Of a DNA stretch of 10,777 nt, positions 1 through 7,591 are shown one piece after another. Each line of letters opens with the position of its first letter. Within the stretch, counting starts at the first letter, position 1. The notes beneath the pieces are model-generated. The model saw only the letters and a program-made list of their open reading frames with translations, had not been told where the DNA came from and did not search any database. Source of the DNA: Limisphaerales bacterium (GTDB lineage Bacteria > Verrucomicrobiota > Verrucomicrobiia > Limisphaerales > UBA11358); the NCBI GenBank assembly GCA_003455565.1, contig DMQW01000460.1, forward strand, positions 7,652-18,428. The letters run 5' to 3'. The position numbers and the translations under genes are program-made.

Positions 1-2543
1 CCCCTGAAGCTGCGTGCCCAAGTCGGCACGCGAGCCGATGCGCAACGTTCCACCACCGTCGGCCGGCGAGTTGGTATATACAAATTGTCCGTTGCCATTG
101 CTGTTTAAATACTGATCCACGGTCCCGTTCCCCCAACTTACGCCCATGATGTTATAGACGCCCACGCCCACCTGCGGCGCGACGAAGCCGCCAAAAACGC
201 TGTATTGGTTGGGGACGGCATTACCCAGAAAAAATTGAGGGGCACCGGCACCGGTCCCTGTGGTGCACCAGCAATCGAATGGCGCCGGAATATTGCCCGA
301 GGTCTTGCTCACACCGCAGGAACGATAACCGCCGGTTAGATTGTCATGCGACACGACCGTGATGATGGTCACGTCCTCCGCAAGACCGGAGATGTTCGCG
401 GAGTTGGCGACGTCAAGATACTGGGGCGTGCCATTAAACCGCAACGTGGGCAGGCCGTTCAGGGAGTTTAATTGGGGGGCTGGAGCGTGGGTCGGATCCG
501 TGGCGATCGCATCATTTCCCAAGCCGGATTGGTCGGCCCATTTGGTGACCATGCCGCTGCCATTGGTCGTGACACTGGCATCGGCCCTCAACCAGAGTTG
601 GAGGCCGGCGGAGACCGGCAGGGTTTGCGCCGGGGACCTCGGATACTGCACCGTGAAGCGGAGTTTTTGCGCATCGGTTGGAACCGAGTCTATGTGTGAA
701 CCACCGCTGGTAAAGACCGAGCGCAGGGCATCCAGATAACCAAAACCCGCCAGCGTCGAGGGCATGATGAAGTGGCCTTCGCCAAATTCATTCCAATTGG
801 GCAACAGAACCATGCTGCGACCCAGCGAATTCGTCGGCAAGGTGGGCATGAATGTGTCTTTCGCCCATTGGGCGAGACCCTTGTAGGCGGGCACCGACGC
901 CCAGCCGTTACCTTCCGGGCTGCCAGTCCAAGGGGAGGTCTGCCAACCGACGGAGAGGCTCGGAATATTCTGGAAGCCAATTGACGACGCGGCGTTGCGC
1001 TGGTTCAAATTGTCCTGCTCCTGAGTCGGCACGTCGCCGGTGCCCCAGGTGTAGGCGTAACAGTAGTCAACCCCCATCGCTTGCATCTGTTGCATGACGC
1101 TAATACTACCGCTACGTTCTTCCATAAGTATGATCACCCCGAGGAAACCCGCCTGGGCACATGCGGCACGCAAAGCATCCGTTGCCTGCTTGCCGCCAGT
1201 CACGCCGCCGAAGTTGTTCTCGAAGTCGCCGTAGGAATAGATCGAAACGACCGGCTTACCGTTGATCTTCAGATAGCGCGGGTCTTTGAAGAAGTATTCA
1301 ATCCAATAGGGGATAATGTTGTTTGTCCAGTCGTTTGGGTTAGTCTGGCCAGCGCCCTGATCGGTAAACATGATGGCGAATTTCTTGAGCTGGCTGTAGC
1401 GGGCATTGAAGAATCCATCGCGAAGGCCCTGCTCCAAGACGCCATCTTTAATGGGATAGTTGATGGCATCGTTGGGCCGATACCAGCAATACATCTCGAA
1501 GCCAATGCCGTGCTCGACCTGCCACTTGATCTCCCAGTCCGCGACCTCGGGGTTGCCGTCGTCATACCAGCCTAGGTAGGGCGTCCGCCGCCAGGCGTAG
1601 GATTCGACATAACCCCACCCGGCATAAGCGTCACCCTCCTTCCACAGAGAACAACTTTGCACTCCTAACAGATAATTACTTTGGAGCGCGATGGGATTGG
1701 GTGCAGGAACGTAGTTGGTCGGATAATCCTGCCAGGGATACACGCGCACATCGTCCACCCACATCGTCCCCGGGCCGGCGAGAAAGTCAACACCGTTGAA
1801 GTTCGTTCCCGGCGGCGTGAAGCTGGCGGTGGCCGACGCGGAGTCTGTGACCAACTATAAGGTCGAATCGCCCGGAAAGTGCAGTTCAACAGATAGCCGG
1901 CCTGAACGTCACGAAGCAACGGTGTCGGCGGCGCGTGGCCTACCTGGAGTAGAACCGGCGCAATCCCGTTCGTATCGAAATAAATAGTAGGCAGACCGTA
2001 GCCTTGCTCGCCGATGCCGTAGCTCGATTCAGGATAACCGTTGCCCGTCGTGGATACCCCCGGCCCCGCGTCGGCCACCGCCAGATGCGCGCGGATGTCG
2101 CCGATGTCCATCCACGAATCGCCCCCGGACGTCTCGCTGGACGTGAGGCGATAACTCCGGCCTTTGTCCAGCACCACCGGACTGGCGAGTAACTTGAAAG
2201 CGAAACCATACGCATCCACACTTGAAGTAGACGAAACGCTCACCTGCGCCAGTGTCTCCTTCGTGGTGACATCCCAAAGCGTCACCAGATGCGAACTCTG
2301 GAGGGCGCCGCCGCTGACCGACCGGCCCACGGCTGTCACCGAAAGCGGGGCCGCCGGGACAAACTCAAAACCCACCTGACCGGAGAAATTATTTCTTTGC
2401 CCAGTGTAACTCTGCGCGAACAAGTTCGTGCTGGCAGCGACGGAGTCCATCGCGGACACCAAGCCCGCCAGAACTGCCGCAAGCACAACTAGACGGAGTT
2501 TCCGCCGAATATCTCTGTGTGTAAAAAATGTTTCCAATGTCAT
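1..2543 (-). CDS. Exported GH99/WbsX-like glycoside hydrolase with C-terminal LamG-like domain (partial, one frameshift)
   Basis: The 3' end lies beyond the left edge; about 848 codons are visible. ATG at 2543-2541 overlaps the preceding stop as ATGA. Residues 13-37 form a signal peptide (RRKLRLVVLAAVLAGL, then SVAAS). Residues 38-210 are an exported beta-sandwich-like module resembling DUF4082. The frame breaks near 1855; one extra base in the CCAACT tract of the plus strand joins RPYS to LVTDSASATASF. The new frame is then open to base 1. Residues about 290-615 are GH99/WbsX-like: WEIKWQVEHGIEFEMYCWYR (bases about 1530-1480), FFKDPRYLKINGKPVVSIY (1285-1230), and NWNEFGEG (about 797-774), whose two glutamates are three apart like the GH99 catalytic pair. 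From about residue 646 a LamG/concanavalin-like domain follows (LQLWLRADASV, KWADQSGLGNDA) and runs off the edge. It is likely an extracellular glycan-active enzyme; the substrate is unknown. WbsX relatives also occur in glycosyltransferase clusters, so hydrolase is inferred from the signal peptide and context. Confidence 0.82.
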
Positions 2544-2797
2544 GGTTTGCTCGCGGTGACATTGTTGATTGAAGAGGGATCGGTTCCAAAGATGGCCTTG
2601 ATGGCTTCGAGATAGCCGTAGCCGTATTTCTCCGCTGGTTCGAGGCAACTTCCTTCTGGCCACTCGTTCATGGCATTGATGGTGACGACCTTCGGTTGCG
2701 TCGGCGTGGCCAGCAACCGCTGCTTGATGAGCACTGATTGGAATTCACTGCTTGACGCTGGCGCAGCAAGTAATGATTTAATGAATTCCTTTTTCAT
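2540..2797 (-). pseudogene. C-terminal fragment of a second GH99/WbsX-like protein (85 aa)
   Basis: This 85-residue frame starts at ATG 2797-2795, overlapping the GH106 stop as ATGA, and its TGA (2542-2540) overlaps the next ATG in the same way. Residues 36-71 match the end of a GH99/WbsX-like barrel: KVVTINAMNEWPEGSCLEP, then GYGYLEAIKAIFG. E45 and E48 sit three apart like the paired glutamates of GH99. The same pattern ends the barrel of the next gene (NWNEFGEG, then GFGYLDALRSVF), so the two are paralogues. A complete domain is several hundred residues, so about four fifths is missing, and there is no signal peptide although both neighbours have one. The missing part is not upstream in another frame, because GH106 reaches its own conserved end there. 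The most likely reading is a deletion remnant kept in frame within the operon. It may still be translated, and a short functional protein cannot be excluded. Confidence 0.68.
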
Positions 2798-5700
2798 TTC
2801 ATTTCAAATCTTGATTGCACTTCCGTGTGGAGCGTGACCGGACCGAGCAGACCGGAAGGCAGCAGCGGCGAATCTTTGGTGTAAGGATTGTGGGTGGTCC
2901 ACGTCCGGCGCTCTGACTCCGGCAACGACTGGTCGCCGATCAGCCGGTTCGGCCAAAGATTGGCGACTTCGATTTCCAGTTCATTCGTTCCGTTGGCAAT
3001 GGCACCGGTAATTTCCACGCGCCACGGCGGACACCAAGCCACGCCGCAGTCATGTCCGTTCAGCCGGACACGTGCTAGATTTTTTACGATGCCCAAATCC
3101 AGAAACCATTTTTGACCTGGTGCCAGATTGGGCGTGGAGAATGATTTTCGATAAACGGCCGTGCCGGAATAATATTTAATGCCGGTTTCCGATCGCTGGC
3201 TCCAGTCGTCCAGCGAGTCGAAAGCTATTTCCGCCGGGCCACCCCATTTGGGATCGAAACTCACATCCCATGAGCCGCTGATTTCAACGGGTAGAGGAAT
3301 AGTGGCAATATTAACCGCGGATTTCTTCCCGCGCGCGGTTTGGATTTCATACCGGCCCGGAGTTTTAGCCGTGAGGAGGAATTGACCATCGGCGTCACGC
3401 TCAAGTTTTGCCTCCGGCTCGCAACTGGCCGACGCTGTTTCCAGCGTAATCATTTCCTGATCACGACCGGTCGCCATCGCCGGCTTGCCATCCACGGTGT
3501 ATTCAACTCGCAGGGTCTTCGCCACGCCATAGGCCGGATCGTTGTCTTTCGCCAAATCAATGACTTGAATATCGAGTTCCCCACGATCCACCTGCGCCTG
3601 TAATTTTTCTCTCACATCGCGGGTTCGGATGGCATCGCCGGGCACACCGTAAGTCGCCTTCTGAAGGATGATGGCCGGTGAATGCTGAATGATCGCAAGC
3701 GGTTTGCCATTGCGGGTCAAACTCAAGACGGGATCAATCTCGGCGACCGGTTGGCGAAAGATCACAAAAGCCGACTCGCCCGGACCGAAAGTCAGCGGAA
3801 CGGTCTCGCCATTCGTCGAGGTGGTGAACTGTGCTGGCTTCGTCATTTCGCCTGTCAGCGGATTCCAGATTTGTGGAACCAATCCATGCACCTGGAAATG
3901 CGCGTCGGCAACCACCGGCTTTTTTGTTGCGTTCGCGACGAAATAAATTTCCGCATCGCCATCGCGCCGATGTGTGAAGCGGATTGGCCCGTCCGCTGCG
4001 AAATCCGGCGGCAGGTTCATCCCGGCCAGCACGTTCGTCACGGCAGCATAATCGCCGTATTGCTCACCCGGCTTCACTTCCGTCTTGCGCCATAACACGC
4101 GACCCTTGCCGAATGAGTGGGCGAAAACTTTTTCTCCATCGCAGTCGCCCCAGATTTTTTGCGCCAGTTTTTTCACCTCGGCATCGCACTGGGGAAAATT
4201 CTCCAGGCTCGGCGATTTCAATGGCGGCGGGCCAAACACCGTGACGCCTGCGCGAACCAGCGATTCGATTTTGTGAAGCAGTTTGGGCGTCATGGTTTGC
4301 TGCTCCGGCAATACCAGCATCCGATACGTCGTGCCGCCGGGAAATACCAGGTTGCCCTGCTGCACCTCGGCGCGTTCGATCAGCGTCTCCGGGGCGCAAC
4401 CATCAAAGTTGTAACCCAAATGATCCGGCGGCGAGCCGGTCGTGGCCGAGCTTGGCGGACGAAAAACCTGTGGTGCGCCTTCCATTGCAATGAAACAGAC
4501 GTCCGCCACCGTCACGCCGCGTTGCAATAGGAACTGGCAGCGCGCGAGGTATTCGTGATAGGCCGGCACCATGTTCCACCAAGTCTGCGTGCGATCCCAG
4601 TGGACGCCGAACGGCCCCATCGTCATGCCGGGCCAGCGGTCATTCCACGGCTGGGCCTGGAAACGGTGGAAATCGAAACGGTTTACGCCCGAGCAAAACG
4701 CCCAGTCGCCCAGCGGTTTCAACGCCGCAGGATCGGCCTTCCAATCTTCGCCGGGAAGCGAGGTGAAGGCTTCCGCCGCGACGACCGGTCGGCCGCAAGT
4801 GTGGGCGATGGAGGCCGCTTCAATGACGCTGAAAAGCGAGTTGAAGCCAAGATACCAAAATTCGCACTGCGGCACATCGGCGACGCGGCCCATGGTGAGG
4901 TCGCCGGCCGGATTCAAATCGTATGGCTCGACGGAAAGCGTGAGATTATTTTGGTGCGCCAGTTCAGCGAGATAGCCGACGTGATTTTCAACCAACAGCT
5001 CCTGCGCCGTGCGCCGCACGTCCCACAGGAAACGCTCGGAGATTTCCGGGCTGGTCACGATTTGGCCCGTGAACGCAGGCAAAAACTTCAATGGATCATA
5101 GCCGCGACGCTTTTGAAATTCCTCGCGGAACTGCGACGACCAGTTTTGCGACCCCATTTCCCAACTGTCAAAATGCAGCATCGTCAAGCCGCCGCTGGCA
5201 TTGGTGTGCGGACCGGTTTGCGCCAAAACTTTTTTGATGAACGCGGCAAAATGAGCGTCGAGCGCGGCGCGATCAAACTTGTCAGTTTCAAAGCCGAGAC
5301 CCGGCTGCGGCGACGGTCGCGTCGTCTGGCCGGTCAGCGTGCGCCCCAAGCGCATGATGGTCCAACGCCCCGGTGGCACCTCCCAGACGAGTCGTCCATC
5401 GGCCGACATTTTGGCCGTCAGTTCAACCATGTTTCCCGGGTTGATGCAGTCATTCGTTGGCAGCGCGGGAAACTCCGCCGGCGACGGCAGGAACGGCTTC
5501 ACTCCCGCCACCGAAGAAAATGGGTCGCGATGGTAAAGCGCCTTTTCCTCCACATCGGCAATCCGGTTCGTGCCGTCCGGAGTCGGAAAGGCGAGCACCG
5601 CCACATCCCGGTAAAAATCCTGCCACTCTTTTTTCAATTCCGGCGTCAACGTGTCTTCGCCGAAATACGGCGTGCGTGGACGGGGTTGCGTCAGCGGCGC

Positions 5701-6156
5701 GGAGAACTGCATCGGACCGGTCACGTTGGTTGCACTGGCGACGAGATGTTGCATCGCCAGTTCGGGTTTGATCCACGGCCCGCCCGTTCCGCACCACCCG
5801 GGGCCGGAGCCAAGCGCGATCTGGATGCCCAACCGGTCCGCCTCGTGAAGCGCGTTGGCCATCAGGTCTTGCCATTGCGGACTCATGAACACCACCGGTC
5901 CGCGCGGGATGCCGACGTTCACCTCCAGAAAAATTCCGCCGCCAATGCCGGCGTTTTTCATCGCCTCCAGATCCGCCGTCATGCCCTCGCGCGTGAGATT
6001 GCCATCCATAAAATACCAGTAAACCCACGGCTTGGCCGAGTCCGGCGGATGCGCGAATCCATCAACCAACGCATCCGCCGCTAACGCACCATCTGAAAGG
6101 CTGTTGAAAAAGACCAACGCCATCAAAGCCACCAACCGGAGAATTTTATTTTTCAT
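2794..6156 (-). CDS. GH106 family exported alpha-L-rhamnosidase
   Basis: This is an intact 1120-residue protein, a normal length for GH106. These enzymes hydrolyse terminal alpha-L-rhamnose from pectins such as rhamnogalacturonans and from other rhamnosylated glycans. Residues 1-27 are a signal peptide ending ALA, so the enzyme is periplasmic or outside. The GH106 N-terminal signature follows: PWVYWYFMDGNLTREGMTAD (43-62), KNAGIGGGIFLEV, then GPGWCGTGGPWI (118-129). The TIM-barrel core has HFDSWEMGSQNW (328-339), LSVEPYD (407-413) and VVAAEAFTS (458-466). E333 and E462 are my candidates for the acid/base pair, by motif and spacing. A galactose-binding-like sandwich from about 959 to 1115 contains WFLDLGIVKNLARVRLNG and GVAWCPPWRVEIT and ends SGLLGPVTL. 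The start at 6156 is supported by the signal peptide and a GGAA about 10 bases upstream. It is probably cotranscribed with the flanking glycan genes. Family assignment is firm; the exact substrate is not. Confidence 0.93.
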   Translation of the reverse strand: MKNKILRLVALMALVFFNSLSDGALAADALVDGFAHPPDSAKPWVYWYFMDGNLTREGMTADLEAMKNAGIGGGIFLEVNVGIPRGPVVFMSPQWQDLMANALHEADRLGIQIALGSGPGWCGTGGPWIKPELAMQHLVASATNVTGPMQFSAPLTQPRPRTPYFGEDTLTPELKKEWQDFYRDVAVLAFPTPDGTNRIADVEEKALYHRDPFSSVAGVKPFLPSPAEFPALPTNDCINPGNMVELTAKMSADGRLVWEVPPGRWTIMRLGRTLTGQTTRPSPQPGLGFETDKFDRAALDAHFAAFIKKVLAQTGPHTNASGGLTMLHFDSWEMGSQNWSSQFREEFQKRRGYDPLKFLPAFTGQIVTSPEISERFLWDVRRTAQELLVENHVGYLAELAHQNNLTLSVEPYDLNPAGDLTMGRVADVPQCEFWYLGFNSLFSVIEAASIAHTCGRPVVAAEAFTSLPGEDWKADPAALKPLGDWAFCSGVNRFDFHRFQAQPWNDRWPGMTMGPFGVHWDRTQTWWNMVPAYHEYLARCQFLLQRGVTVADVCFIAMEGAPQVFRPPSSATTGSPPDHLGYNFDGCAPETLIERAEVQQGNLVFPGGTTYRMLVLPEQQTMTPKLLHKIESLVRAGVTVFGPPPLKSPSLENFPQCDAEVKKLAQKIWGDCDGEKVFAHSFGKGRVLWRKTEVKPGEQYGDYAAVTNVLAGMNLPPDFAADGPIRFTHRRDGDAEIYFVANATKKPVVADAHFQVHGLVPQIWNPLTGEMTKPAQFTTSTNGETVPLTFGPGESAFVIFRQPVAEIDPVLSLTRNGKPLAIIQHSPAIILQKATYGVPGDAIRTRDVREKLQAQVDRGELDIQVIDLAKDNDPAYGVAKTLRVEYTVDGKPAMATGRDQEMITLETASASCEPEAKLERDADGQFLLTAKTPGRYEIQTARGKKSAVNIATIPLPVEISGSWDVSFDPKWGGPAEIAFDSLDDWSQRSETGIKYYSGTAVYRKSFSTPNLAPGQKWFLDLGIVKNLARVRLNGHDCGVAWCPPWRVEITGAIANGTNELEIEVANLWPNRLIGDQSLPESERRTWTTHNPYTKDSPLLPSGLLGPVTLHTEVQSRFEMK

Positions 6157-6308
6157 CTTGATGATTCCAGCACAACATTTGGCGCCCGATTATTGCCGGT
6201 CGCGCTGTTCTTGTCTAAATATTGCGGATAAAAATCTTTCCAGACCGCTGCCATCAATCGCGCCAGTCTTTCGGCTTTCTGTTGGTGATCATTCCAGTAA
6301 CTTATTCG
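6153..6308 (-). pseudogene. Possible 3' remnant of a lost gene upstream of GH106
   Basis: A 51-codon open stretch fills the gap between the lipoprotein-like gene and GH106. Its frame opens directly after a TGA at 6311-6309, within the last codons of that gene, and ends with TGA 6155-6153, overlapping the GH106 ATG as ATGA. The product includes NDHQQKAERLARLMAAVW, then KDFYPQYLDKN. It is an amphipathic helix with a plausible natural C-terminus, not the low-complexity Arg/Pro-rich text typical of shadow frames here. The only internal ATG would give 33 residues. I infer the tail of a gene whose front was lost by a deletion ending near 6305. I do not recognise the family. The alternative is chance coding-like sequence in an ordinary spacer. 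Confidence 0.42.
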
Positions 6309-6616
6309 TCAACAAAAACCACCTGCTGCGTGACGGGGTTGATGGCCAGCTTTTTGCCTGGCGGCGGTGTGGGCAGACGCTTGTTCTTCAACGATGGAAT
6401 ATTGGTGAGTTCGTTCACGTTTTGCGGCAGTTTTCCCTTCATCATCAGCCAGGCGCTGGCGGCGGAACTCAGTTCGTCCAAGGTCGCTTCGGGTTGTGTC
6501 GTCGCCACCGTATCGCGCCGGGTGCAACCAACGGATGATGACATCAGGACAATCGCAAGCAGCAAAACGCTCATTGCCTTGAACCAAATATGGGACGGAC
6601 ATGGGATATAGTTCAT
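6302..6616 (-). CDS. Small lipoprotein-like protein paired with the pseudopilin gene
   Basis: This is a 104-residue protein. Residues 15-30 are hydrophobic (MSVLLLAIVLMSSSVG) and C31 follows, a plausible lipobox, though serine at -3 is atypical, so it is either a lipoprotein or exported by a simple signal peptide. The mature part has DELSSAASAWLMMKGKLPQN, then VNELTNIPSLKNKRLP, PPPGKKLAINP and QQVVFVDE. From memory, this pattern (LPQNVNELTN, PPGKKLAI, VVFVD) recurs in Verrucomicrobiota small proteins next to pseudopilin genes; its function is unknown. ATG 6616-6614 lies only three bases after the repaired pseudopilin stop (6622-6620), which favours this start and translational coupling. The internal ATG at 6574 would give a tighter signal peptide and has a short AAGG just upstream, so it is a real alternative. 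Confidence 0.72.
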   Translation of the reverse strand: MNYIPCPSHIWFKAMSVLLLAIVLMSSSVGCTRRDTVATTQPEATLDELSSAASAWLMMKGKLPQNVNELTNIPSLKNKRLPTPPPGKKLAINPVTQQVVFVDE

Positions 6617-6619
6617 GGT

Positions 6620-7482
6620 TCAATAGGTCGGACAAGTTGGGGTGGCATGATCCCGCGCCCACAAGGCGCCGGCATCGGTTCGTGGCAGGAAATAGCCCAA
6701 GGCACTATTTTTCATAGACTGCGCGTGGCCATCAAAAAAAAGAATGTTCACCCGCCCACCATGCCGGGGAACCGTATTCCCGTCTCGCAGCGGGGTGATT
6801 GGGTTGGGCCAATTGCTGGGGGACGAAAAAATCCATTCCCGGTTCCCGTATAATCCGAAACCCCCTTGTCTTCAACCCATAAATCAGGTTTCCCCAGATT
6901 TTGGTTAAGGATTCCAGCCGAGTCCCCCGCATACGCACCCTGGCTGGGGTTGGACACCATGGACTCTTTGATGTTAATGCGATTATCGCCCGCTTGGAGA
7001 TTGGCGAATTCCAAATGGTTCAGGCCGATTCCCAGGTAATTATTGGTGCTGACTGAACCAGTTGTTATATTTACTGCACCGCCCGCGAACCACGTGACCG
7101 AAGGGCAGTCAAAAATCTTCCGACTGGGCGCAAAGCCTCCAAGCCGCAACGCGTCCTGCCACCAGAGCAGATCTGACACCTGGACAACAAATTTGTCTGG
7201 GTCATAATTCCACGGAGTGCCTACACCTGCCTGACGCCAAAGCGACACCAAAAAGCCCGCGTTATCATCCTTATACATCAGCGCAGCCAACCCGATCTGT
7301 TTCATATTGCTGATGCATTGAATGCTTTTGGCCTTATTCTTGGCCTTGGTGAGTGCCGGCAGCAGCATCGCCGCCAGAATGGCGATGATGGCGATCACCA
7401 CCAGCAGTTCAATCAACGTAAATCCCCTGCTGGGAAGGCGCCCTTCCTGATCCGACCCGGTGTTTGATTTAAGGTTTTTCAT
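6620..7482 (-). CDS. Type II secretion-like pseudopilin with H-X9-DG C-terminus (one frameshift)
   Basis: The N-terminus is a class III prepilin signal: a short basic leader, then RG^FTLIELLVVIAIIAILAAM with cleavage after G20, glutamate at +5 and a hydrophobic helix at 21-44. A prepilin peptidase would process it, and it would assemble into a type II secretion- or pilus-like fibre. After the helix come TKAKNKAKSIQCISNMKQIG and a globular domain. As written the frame ends early at 6748, but one added base at 6818-6831 (a G5 run next to an A6 run on the plus strand) gives SNWPNPITPLRDGNTVPR, then HGGRVNILFFDGHAQSMKNS, an exact H-X9-DG motif, and a stop at 6622-6620. The repaired length is exactly 288 codons including the stop. 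Verrucomicrobiota and Planctomycetota carry many such paralogues. There is no strong Shine-Dalgarno; the upstream sequence is AT-rich. Confidence 0.86.
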
Positions 7483-7530
7483 TTTATTTCAACTACCAAC
7501 CAATTTAGCTCATTTATTTGAAAATTCAAA
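7483..7530 (-). promoter_or_regulatory. Candidate promoter/leader of the pseudopilin operon
   Basis: This AT-rich stretch lies between the terminator hairpin and the pseudopilin ATG. On the minus strand it contains TTGAAT at 7529-7524, a weak -35-like element, with an A/T-rich region about 17 bases further on. An interrupted inverted repeat, TTTGAA-AA-TTCAAA, occupies 7517-7530. I cannot identify a convincing -10 box. The position after a terminator and before a run of same-strand genes is the main reason for the call. Confidence 0.25.
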
Positions 7531-7556
7531 CGCCCGGGGACCTGCGTCCCCGGGTG
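7531..7556 (-). terminator. Hairpin terminator after the Gly-rich gene
   Basis: CCCGGGGAC at 7533-7541 and GTCCCCGGG at 7546-7554 form a perfect 9-bp GC-rich stem with a 4-base CTGC loop. It extends by one G-T and one C-G pair at 7531-7532/7555-7556. In minus-strand direction it lies about 35 bases after the Gly-rich gene's stop and is followed by a broken T-rich tract (TTTGAATTTT). It should end the Gly-rich transcript before the pseudopilin operon begins. Confidence 0.72.
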
Positions 7557-7591
7557 TCTGACATTATTTACTATTTACTTAACCCCACATC

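Noticed and set aside
341..739. A 132-codon plus-strand open frame near the left edge
   Set aside because: The minus strand here encodes the LamG-like domain (LQLWLRADASV, KWADQSGLGNDA) without interruption.
1081..1575. A 164-codon plus-strand open frame with hydrophobic, acceptable-looking composition
   Set aside because: It is antisense to the catalytic part of the GH99-like gene, whose minus-strand reading gives clear family motifs.
1845..1865. Programmed ribosomal frameshifting to explain the break in the GH99-like gene
   Set aside because: I see no slippery heptamer or obvious downstream hairpin, and two similar breaks in unrelated genes of the window favour a sequencing cause.
2544..2663. 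An upstream ATG at 2663 extending the GH99-like gene by 40 residues
   Set aside because: The extension would overlap the 85-residue fragment in another frame and put about 50 non-signal residues before the signal peptide. ATG 2543 has the ATGA overlap and a proper leader.
4555..6084. A 509-codon plus-strand open frame opposite GH106
   Set aside because: Its product is Arg/His-rich with no recognisable domain, and it lies wholly antisense to a firmly assigned GH106 gene. It is a typical shadow of a GC-rich coding strand.
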